Shown here piece by piece: positions 1 to 7,619 of a stretch of DNA of 7,619 bases. Source of the stretch: Xanthobacteraceae bacterium (GTDB taxonomy: Bacteria; Pseudomonadota; Alphaproteobacteria; Rhizobiales; Xanthobacteraceae); the NCBI GenBank assembly GCA_030039105.1, contig JASHQO010000213.1, positions 1 to 7,619 of the forward strand, written 5' to 3'. The position numbers were made by a program, and so were the translations under genes. The notes beneath the pieces were generated by a model. It ran no database searches and had not been told where the DNA came from. It saw only the letters and a list, made by a program, of their open reading frames with translations. Each line of letters starts with the position of its first letter. The first letter of the stretch is position 1.

Positions 1-2664
<2,664 letters not shown>

Positions 2665-2666
<2 letters not shown>

Positions 2667-2672
2667 GGGCGG
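2665..2672 (+). promoter_or_regulatory. Shine-Dalgarno site of the second kinase gene
   Basis: GAGGGCGG lies 6 bases before the ATG at 2679 and overlaps the TGA stop (2664-2666) of the upstream kinase. It supports the 2679 start and suggests that the two genes are translated from one message. Confidence 0.6.
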
Positions 2673-2678
2673 TCGTCG

Positions 2679-4571
2679 ATGTCCGAGCCTGTCAATATCC
2701 TTCTGGTCGACGATCAGCCCGGCAAGCTGCTCGCCTACGAAGTCATCCTCAACGAGCTGCACGAGAACCTGGTCAAGACCGCGTCGGCGCGCGAGGCGCT
2801 GGAATTTCTGCTCAAGAACGACGTCGCGGTCATCCTGATCGACGTCTGCATGCCCGAGTTCGACGGCTTTCAGCTCGCGGCGATGCTGCGCGAGCATCCG
2901 CGGTTCAAGGATACGGCGATCATTTTCATATCGGCCGTGCACCTGACCGACGTCGACCGCCTGCGTGGCTACGCCATGGGCGCGGTGGACTATGTCCCGG
3001 TGCCGGTGGTTCCCGAGGTGCTGCGCGCCAAGGTGAAGGTCTTCGCCGAGTTGTATCGCAAGACCCGCGAGCTCGAGCAGCTCAATTCGCAGCTCGAGCG
3101 CCACGTCGCCGAACGCACCGCCGAGCTCGAAGCGTCGAACCGGCGCCTGCTGCTGAGCGAGCAGGGCCGCAGCCTGGCGCTGGCGGCGGGCCAAATGGGC
3201 TCGTGGGAATGGGACGTCGAGGCCGGCCAGGGAACCTGGGATGAGGGCCAATACCGCATTTTCGGCGTCGCGCCGGAAAAATTCCAGGTCTCGCTCCAGA
3301 ACATGCGTGACGTTATTCACCCTGAGGATTGGGCGCCGCTCGCGCAGGCGATCGAGCGCATGGCCGACGGCGAACCGACCCAGCAGATCGAATTCCGCGT
3401 ACGTCGTCCCGATGGCGAAATCCGCTGGTGCACCGGCACCGCCGCCGCCAGCGTCGATGCGGCCGGCAAGGTGATGCGCATCAGCGGCGTCACCATCGAC
3501 GTCACCGATCGCAAGGAGGCGGAGGAGCGGCAAACCCTGCTGGCGCGCGAAGTCGATCACCGCGCCCGCAACGCGCTCGCCATCATCCAGGCGATCATCC
3601 GGCTGACGCGGGCGAACCAGGTCGACGAATACGTCGCGACCGTGGAGGGCCGCATCAAAGCGCTGGCGCTCGCGCATACCTTGTTGTCCAACTCCCGCTG
3701 GCAAGGCGCCGATCTCGGCACGCTGGTCGCCGAGGAGTTCGGGCCCTATCGGAGCGGCAACAAGTTCGAGACCAAGGGACCCAACGTGTCGCTGACGCCG
3801 GCGACCGCCCAAGGCATCGCACTGGCGCTGCACGAGCTCGCGACCAATGCGGCAAAGCACGGCGCGCTGTCGTCGATGAAGGGCAAGGTGAGCCTGACCT
3901 GGCAGTTCCAGTCCGATACGCTGACATTGCATTGGCTGGAGAGCGGCGGGCCGTCGATCAAGGCGCCGGCGGTGCGCAATTTCGGACTGAAGGTGATCCG
4001 CACCAGCGTCGAGCAACAGCTCGGCGGCGAGGCGAAGTTCGACTGGAATCCGAGGGGGCTGCGTTGCGACCTCGTGATCCCGCTGCGCGAAACCGCCGCC
4101 GCTGCGGCAAGCGACGAGCCGCAGCCCGCTGCCGGCGGCGGCAACGGCAGCGCAATCCCGCTGTCCAACGTCGACAAGCTGCGGGTCCTCATCATCGAGG
4201 ACGAGGCGCTGGTCGGCATCATGCTGCAGGACTATTTGCGGGAATTCGGCTTCGACATCGTCGGTCCCGTTTGCTCGGTCGCGGAAGCGTTGGCTATGGC
4301 CAGGACGGATCGGTTCGACGCCGCCATACTCGACATCAATCTCGGCGACGGCCCGGTTTATCAGGTCGCGGAAATCCTGTCGGAGCGCGGCGTGCCGTTC
4401 GCTTTTGTTACCGGCTACGATGCCGACAGCGTCGACAGCCGCTTCCGGGAAATCCCGGTGCTGCAGAAGCCGGTCGAGCGGGAAATGCTGCAAAAGCTGT
4501 TCGCGCAGACGGCCGATCGCCTGGCGGCGGCCGATGCCGAGCGGGGCGCTCGTCGCGTGTCCGCCGTGTGA
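2679..4571 (+). CDS. Hybrid HWE-family sensor kinase, REC-PAS-HWE kinase-REC
   Basis: A 630-residue soluble kinase with no membrane segment. N-terminal receiver about 5-120 with Asp11/Asp12 and phospho-acceptor Asp55 (ILIDVCMP); its usual conserved Lys is replaced by Val108 in DYVPVPV. A coiled coil spans about 123-160. A PAS domain with a PAC tail spans about 168-280 (GSWEWD, IHPEDW, ending DVTDRKEAEE). The HWE/HisKA_2-type core follows, with His294 in EVDHRARNAL, the N box LHELATNAAKHG at 384-395 containing His385 and Asn390, and the WxE signature at 419-421. An Ala/Gly-rich linker about 472-492 leads to a canonical receiver about 500-615 with Glu507/Asp508, Asp552 (LDINLGDG), Thr578 and Lys597-Pro. 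HWE kinases in alphaproteobacteria often act in light or general stress signalling; that role here is inference only. It lies 12 bases after the upstream hybrid kinase and probably shares its transcript. Its stop TGA forms a GTGA overlap with a possible GTG start at 4568. Confidence 0.94.
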   Translation: MSEPVNILLVDDQPGKLLAYEVILNELHENLVKTASAREALEFLLKNDVAVILIDVCMPEFDGFQLAAMLREHPRFKDTAIIFISAVHLTDVDRLRGYAMGAVDYVPVPVVPEVLRAKVKVFAELYRKTRELEQLNSQLERHVAERTAELEASNRRLLLSEQGRSLALAAGQMGSWEWDVEAGQGTWDEGQYRIFGVAPEKFQVSLQNMRDVIHPEDWAPLAQAIERMADGEPTQQIEFRVRRPDGEIRWCTGTAAASVDAAGKVMRISGVTIDVTDRKEAEERQTLLAREVDHRARNALAIIQAIIRLTRANQVDEYVATVEGRIKALALAHTLLSNSRWQGADLGTLVAEEFGPYRSGNKFETKGPNVSLTPATAQGIALALHELATNAAKHGALSSMKGKVSLTWQFQSDTLTLHWLESGGPSIKAPAVRNFGLKVIRTSVEQQLGGEAKFDWNPRGLRCDLVIPLRETAAAAASDEPQPAAGGGNGSAIPLSNVDKLRVLIIEDEALVGIMLQDYLREFGFDIVGPVCSVAEALAMARTDRFDAAILDINLGDGPVYQVAEILSERGVPFAFVTGYDADSVDSRFREIPVLQKPVEREMLQKLFAQTADRLAAADAERGARRVSAV

Positions 4572-4597
4572 GGCCGAGCTTCGGGTCGTTGAATGGC

Positions 4598-5029
4598 CGA
4601 CGCCCTGAGCTGGTCGGCACGTTCCACGCCATCGGCGCGCGGCTCCTGCGCGAGCATGCCGAGCACATCGGTCTCGACCGCGCTTTCACCATCCACGACC
4701 GGGAGGATTCCGCCGACCTGATGAATCTCGTCCGGCACGATCGCGGATTGTCGAAAACGAAGGAGCGCTTTCCGGCCAAGAACACCTGCCTCGCCATCTA
4801 TTCGCGCGCCGGCGCAACCGGCGACGAAGCCGGCGTACCCTTGCGCGACGAGGATTATCTCATTCTGTCCACGATCCACTCCGCCAAGGGACAGGAATGG
4901 AAAGCCGTCTTCGTGCTCAATTGCGTCGACGGCTGCATTCCGTCCGATCTGGCTATCGGCACCGCGCCGGAAATCGAGGAGGAGCGGCGCCTGCTTTACG
5001 TGGCGTTGAGCGCTCGCCGGCGGAAAATT
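4598..5029 (+). pseudogene. Remnant of a UvrD/Rep-like (superfamily 1) DNA helicase
   Basis: A short stretch in the frame starting at 4598 looks like two joined pieces of a UvrD/Rep-type ATP-dependent 3'-5' helicase. Piece one, about 4601-4807, reads LVGTFHAIGARLLREHA (the TFHA motif) and runs to CLAIYSR. Piece two, about 4823-5029, contains motif V, LSTIHSAKGQEW (4865-4900), and the start of motif VI, EEERRLLYVALS (4976-5011). The Walker A motif, the DExx box and the whole middle of a normal protein of roughly 700 residues are missing, and the C-terminus is gone. Motif VI normally reads (S/T)RA; here Ser is followed directly by Ala, so the ATP-contacting arginine codon appears deleted. The remnant begins about 27 bases after the upstream kinase stop and ends where the convergent crotonase gene ends. 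The frame itself stays open from a GTG at 4568, which overlaps the kinase stop, to TAG at 5102-5104 (178 residues). A translated fragment is therefore possible but could not be a working helicase. Confidence 0.85.
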
Positions 5030-5826
5030 CATTCGCCGCGCCATTGTGGCGGGCGCTTGTTCAAAAACGCGTCGAGGCCCTCGCGGAAATCGCGGCTCAT
5101 GTAGCACATCAGGATCAAGTCCTCGCCTTGCTCGCGGGTCAGCCGCCGCTGCAGCCGGGCCAGCGCCTGCTTGGTGGCGCTCAGCGTCAGCGGCGCATTA
5201 CCGGCGATCAGCGCCGCCAGCTCGTCGGCACGGCGCGCCAGCGCCGCGACGTCGTCGACCACCTCGTTGAGCAGCCCGACATGGGCGGCCTCGTCGGCGC
5301 CGATCAGCCGCGCGGTGAAGATCAGATCCTTCACCCGCGCCGGCCCGACCAGAGCGGTGAGCCGGCCGATGTTCGACATCGACAGGCAATTGCCGAGCGT
5401 GCGCGCGATCGGAAAACCGAATTTCGTCGTCTTGGTGCCGATGCGAATATCGCAGCACGCCGCGATGCCGGCGCCGCCGCCGGTGCAGGCGCCGGTGATC
5501 GCCGCAATGGTCGGCACGCGGCAGGTCTCCAGCGTGCCGAGCACCCGGTCGATCCGGCCTTCGTAGTCGAGGGCGTGCTGCGGCGTGGTGAAGCTGCGGA
5601 ACTGGTTGATGTCGGTGCCGGCGGCGAACGCCTTGTCGCCGGCGCCCTGCAGCACCAGGACCTTGATGGCGCGGTCGGCATTGGCCCGTTCGCAGAGCTG
5701 CGCCAGCCGTTCGTACATCTCGAAGGTGAAGGCGTTGCGCGCCTGCGGCCGGTTGAAGGTGATCCGGCCGATACCGTCGCGCTGCTCGAACACCATGTCG
5801 TTTACAGCCGCCGATTGCTGATTCAT
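5029..5826 (-). CDS. Crotonase (enoyl-CoA hydratase/isomerase) family protein lacking both catalytic glutamates
   Basis: 265 residues, full length for the crotonase fold. The family acts on acyl-CoA thioesters held by an oxyanion hole. Visible landmarks: NRPQARNAF (25-33), KAFAAGTDI (65-73, first oxyanion-hole segment), TGACTGGGAG (111-120, second oxyanion-hole segment), CDIRIG (125-130), [10 protein letters not shown] (136-145) and a helical C-terminal region. Aligned by eye with rat mitochondrial enoyl-CoA hydratase, Glu144 (GGGCE) corresponds to Gly120 and Glu164 (QPE) to Ile140, so ordinary hydration of enoyl-CoA is doubtful. Isomerase, hydrolase, decarboxylase or another crotonase activity is possible; the substrate cannot be read from the sequence. 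The ATG at 5826 is supported by GAGGC (5837-5833) 6 bases upstream. The gene is divergent from the globin-coupled sensor and convergent with the helicase remnant. It is probably transcribed alone within this window. Confidence 0.92.
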   Translation of the reverse strand: MNQQSAAVNDMVFEQRDGIGRITFNRPQARNAFTFEMYERLAQLCERANADRAIKVLVLQGAGDKAFAAGTDINQFRSFTTPQHALDYEGRIDRVLGTLETCRVPTIAAITGACTGGGAGIAACCDIRIGTKTTKFGFPIARTLGNCLSMSNIGRLTALVGPARVKDLIFTARLIGADEAAHVGLLNEVVDDVAALARRADELAALIAGNAPLTLSATKQALARLQRRLTREQGEDLILMCYMSRDFREGLDAFLNKRPPQWRGE

Positions 5827-5942
5827 GTCGTCGCCTCATTGCTCATAGGCACGCGTCCACCATTGGTAACCAACTCGTTAACGCAACAGCAACGTTTTTC
5901 ACCGACCATGCGTTTACCCAGGGGGGCTTTAGATTATTTGCC
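5827..5942. promoter_or_regulatory. Divergent intergenic region with a short palindrome
   Basis: This 116-base spacer must hold the start signals of both the crotonase gene (leftward) and the globin-coupled sensor gene (rightward). It is more A/T-rich than its surroundings and contains the perfect 5-bp-arm palindrome TTGGTAACCAA (5863-5873), a nearby GTTAAC (5877-5882) and a run of T (5895-5899). I cannot assign -35/-10 boxes with confidence. The GTAA/TTAA pair loosely recalls a CtrA-type site, but the spacing is 8 rather than 7 and the first half is imperfect. Confidence 0.35.
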
Positions 5943-7286
5943 ATGTCGCATACCGATCCGGTGCAGGCCTTCGAGGCCCGCCTCAAGCTCTATAGCCTGG
6001 ACGATCGGGCGCGGCAGGTTCTCGCCGAGACGTGGCCGCTGGTCGAGCCGGTGCTCGACGAGGCCATCGCCGAGATCCTCAAGGTGGTCCGCGTGCTGCC
6101 GCGGGTCGGCGAAATCATCACGCAGAACGCCGAGCTCTACAAGAAACTCGAGAGCGCGCATTTCCGCGCGCTGTTGGGCGGCAAGCTCGATCTCGACTAC
6201 GCCGAATCGTGCCGCCTCACCGTCGAGCATGAAGCCAAGCTGGGGCTCGACGCCCGCGTGCGCAGCACCGCCGGCAGCTATGTGCTCAAGGCGTCGCTCG
6301 ACGCGCTCGCCCGCAAATACCGCTTCGCCTCCGCCAAGGTCGCCGAGCGCGGCCGCATCATTTCCCAGGCCATCAGCTTCGACGTCGCCAATGCCATGAC
6401 CCTGCATCGCCAGGCCGCGGAGCAGGCGACCGCGGCGCGGCGCAGCGCCATCGACGAGGCGATCGCCGATTTCGCCGGCGCCATCGGCGAGGTGGTCGAG
6501 GCCATCAAGGAAACCTCCGGCTCGCTGACCGCGACCTCCGCGGCGCTCAACAAGGTGGCCGCCGATACGCGAGGCCGCATGAGCTCGGCGTCCTCGGCCT
6601 CGGCGGAAACCACCCAGCGCATGGCCGCCACCGTCGCCGCCACCGAGGCGCTGTCGGAATCGATCAACGAGATCGGTCAGCAATCGACCCGCGGCCTGAG
6701 CATGGCGCAGTCCGCGGTGGCCGATGCCGAGCGCACCCAGGACGTCATCCGCTCGCTCAACAATGCCGCCGAGCGCATCGGCTCGGTGGTCGGCGCCATT
6801 TCGGCGATCGCGGCGCAGACCAATCTGCTGGCGCTCAACGCCACCATCGAGGCGGCGCGCGCCGGCGAAACCGGCAAGGGCTTTGCCGTGGTCGCGGCCG
6901 AGGTCAAGACGCTGGCCAACCAGACCTCGCGTGCCACCGAGGATATCGCCCAGCAGGTCACCGCCATTCAGAACGCGACCAAGCATTCGGTCGAGGAAAT
7001 CTCCTCGATCGCCCGCGCCATCGGCGAATTGACCAGCGTCTCGACCAGCATCGCGTCGGCGGTGCAGGAGCAGGGCGCCACCACCAGCGCCATCGCCGAA
7101 AGCATTCACGACGCCGCCGGCCACACCGCGCAGGCGTCGGCCGAGATCGGCGCGGTCGATGAAGTCGTCACCCGCGGCGCCGCGGCGATCGGCGACATCA
7201 CCACCTGGACGCAGCGGCTGTCGGCACGCGCCCAGGACCTCGAGACCAAGGTCGCCACGTTCTTCACCCGCGTCCGCGCCGCCTAA
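5943..7286 (+). CDS. Globin-coupled sensor, methyl-accepting chemotaxis protein (HemAT-like)
   Basis: 447-residue soluble chemoreceptor with no signal peptide, transmembrane helix or HAMP domain. Residues about 10-160 match the globin-coupled sensor pattern: a helical domain with His96 in [10 protein letters not shown], placed like the proximal haem ligand in HemAT (family pattern H..IGL), then a closing helix around SFDVANAM (145-152). Residues about 160-440 form the long MCP coiled-coil hairpin. Its tip region [33 protein letters not shown] (split here as [11 protein letters not shown] 289-299 and [18 protein letters not shown] 300-317) is the CheA/CheW-contacting motif. The likely role is sensing oxygen or another haem ligand and steering a CheA pathway from the cytoplasm. 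The position corresponding to the distal tyrosine of HemAT seems to be Ile42, so ligand binding may differ (alignment by eye). There is no C-terminal CheR-binding pentapeptide. The start at 5943 is the first ATG in frame; the only purine-rich run, AGGGGGG (5920-5926), lies 16 bases upstream, farther than normal, so initiation may be weak or unusual. Confidence 0.92.
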   Translation: MSHTDPVQAFEARLKLYSLDDRARQVLAETWPLVEPVLDEAIAEILKVVRVLPRVGEIITQNAELYKKLESAHFRALLGGKLDLDYAESCRLTVEHEAKLGLDARVRSTAGSYVLKASLDALARKYRFASAKVAERGRIISQAISFDVANAMTLHRQAAEQATAARRSAIDEAIADFAGAIGEVVEAIKETSGSLTATSAALNKVAADTRGRMSSASSASAETTQRMAATVAATEALSESINEIGQQSTRGLSMAQSAVADAERTQDVIRSLNNAAERIGSVVGAISAIAAQTNLLALNATIEAARAGETGKGFAVVAAEVKTLANQTSRATEDIAQQVTAIQNATKHSVEEISSIARAIGELTSVSTSIASAVQEQGATTSAIAESIHDAAGHTAQASAEIGAVDEVVTRGAAAIGDITTWTQRLSARAQDLETKVATFFTRVRAA

Positions 7287-7311
7287 AGCATGATCCCGCT
7301 GCCGGCGATCT

Positions 7312-7327
7312 GCTTCGACGGCGAAGC
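7312..7327 (+). other. Short hairpin after the globin-coupled sensor gene
   Basis: GCTTCG (7312-7317) and CGAAGC (7322-7327) form a 6-bp perfect stem around the loop ACGG, 25 bases after the TAA stop. No T run follows, so it is not a standard intrinsic terminator. It could be a weak transcript-end structure or chance. Confidence 0.3.
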
Positions 7328-7375
7328 TGCATTGACCGCTGCAATCGTCCATGACTAACCTGCAAGTGGAACGAC

Positions 7376-7380
7376 AGGGG
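7376..7380 (+). promoter_or_regulatory. Shine-Dalgarno site that decides the 7387 start
   Basis: AGGGG lies 6 bases before the GTG at 7387. It favours that GTG over the in-frame ATG at 7351 and GTG at 7366, neither of which has a comparable site and both of which would add a polar extension before the signal peptide. Confidence 0.5.
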
Positions 7381-7386
7381 CCATCG

Positions 7387-7619
7387 GTGCAAAAATTCGT
7401 CGCGATCCTGTTCGCCATGGCGCTGCTGTGGAGCGGCGCCGCCGCCGCGCAAAACGTCAACGGCGCCAACATCACCTGGTACGGCAACTACACGCCCGGC
7501 AAGATTGAAACCGTGCCGGATGACAAAACGCCCGGCGGCACCAAAGACATCGTCACCGGTCTCACGCCGCCTTCGTCCAATACCGATCGGATCGCCGCCG
7601 TTGCGCCGAGCTATTTCGG
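7387..7619 (+). CDS. Secreted protein with signal peptide, possibly DUF3859 family (3' partial)
   Basis: A frame starting at GTG 7387 runs open off the right edge (77 codons visible). It begins with a textbook Sec signal peptide: Gln2-Lys3, a hydrophobic core FVAILFAMALLW (4-15), then SGAAAAQ, with cleavage probable after Ala21. The mature part starts QNVNGANITWYGNYTPGK and continues with a Gly/Pro-rich stretch and SSNTDRIAAVAPSYF. The Y-G-x-Y pattern followed by a T-x-x-I-x-A ... F-G pattern recalls DUF3859, a family of unknown function, but too little is visible to be sure. The protein is probably periplasmic or exported. The GTG start is chosen because of AGGGG 6 bases upstream and because it gives a compact signal peptide; an in-frame ATG at 7351 is the alternative. 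A 100-base spacer separates it from the globin-coupled sensor, so co-transcription is uncertain. Confidence 0.75.
   Translation, partial: MQKFVAILFAMALLWSGAAAAQNVNGANITWYGNYTPGKIETVPDDKTPGGTKDIVTGLTPPSSNTDRIAAVAPSYF

Noticed and set aside
3329..4560. A long plus-strand frame overlapping the second kinase gene
   Set aside because: Arg/Ala-rich shadow within the kinase region; only its final part, after about 4598, shows real homology (helicase remnant).
4596..4618. Inverted repeat GCCGAC / GTCGGC with an 11-base loop after the second kinase
   Set aside because: Short stem, large loop, no T run, and it lies partly in the helicase-homologous stretch; not a convincing terminator.
5866..5882. 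Possible CtrA-type site (GTAA / TTAAC)
   Set aside because: The spacer is 8 rather than 7 bases and the first half-site is imperfect.
4897..6399. A 500-codon plus-strand frame across the crotonase gene, spacer and start of the sensor gene
   Set aside because: It crosses two real genes and a promoter region, is rich in Arg/Ala, and has no family resemblance.
7285..7296. AAAGCATGATCC after the sensor gene, resembling the start of an intergenic palindromic repeat I associate with Bradyrhizobium relatives
   Set aside because: The matching other arm (GATCATGC-like) is not found downstream, so a repeat cannot be supported from this copy.
5934..7487. A 517-codon open frame on the minus strand opposite the globin-coupled sensor
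   Set aside because: Low-complexity Gly/Arg/Asp/Ala composition and no domain; the plus strand encodes clear globin and MCP motifs.

Overview
The window is high-GC DNA (roughly two thirds G+C by eye) with strongly GC-biased third codon positions. Gene content and protein style suggest an alphaproteobacterium of the Bradyrhizobium/Rhodopseudomonas (Nitrobacteraceae) type. This placement rests on family resemblance and was not confirmed by any search. I see no tRNA, rRNA, CRISPR array, transposase or insertion sequence.

Layout. Positions 1-4571 hold two large sensor kinase genes in tandem on the + strand, 12 bases apart. The first is cut by the left edge and encodes a GAF / coiled-coil / HisKA / HATPase protein with three C-terminal receiver domains. 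The second encodes receiver / PAS / HWE-type kinase / receiver. Between them they carry two kinase cores and five receiver domains but no Hpt domain and no DNA-binding output domain, so they look like the input end of a phosphorelay whose output lies elsewhere. Positions about 4598-5029 hold a decayed remnant of a UvrD/Rep-type helicase. Its N-terminal ATPase motifs are gone, a large in-frame internal deletion is evident, and motif VI has lost its arginine. It is squeezed between the second kinase stop and the convergent end of the next gene.

Positions 5826-5029 (- strand) encode a crotonase (enoyl-CoA hydratase/isomerase) family protein that keeps the oxyanion-hole signature but lacks both catalytic glutamates of true hydratases. 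A 116-base divergent spacer separates it from a + strand gene (5943-7286) for a soluble globin-coupled sensor: an N-terminal globin domain with a candidate haem-binding histidine, fused to a methyl-accepting chemotaxis signalling domain. After a 100-base spacer, a secreted protein with a clear signal peptide begins at 7387 and runs off the right edge. It weakly resembles the DUF3859 family.

Taken together the window is signalling-rich: two multi-receiver kinases and one probable oxygen/redox chemoreceptor, interspersed with a metabolic gene and a gene remnant. I did not find a convincing new multi-gene system. The items most worth a second look are the helicase remnant, the glutamate-less crotonase, the atypical receiver domains and the globin sensor.
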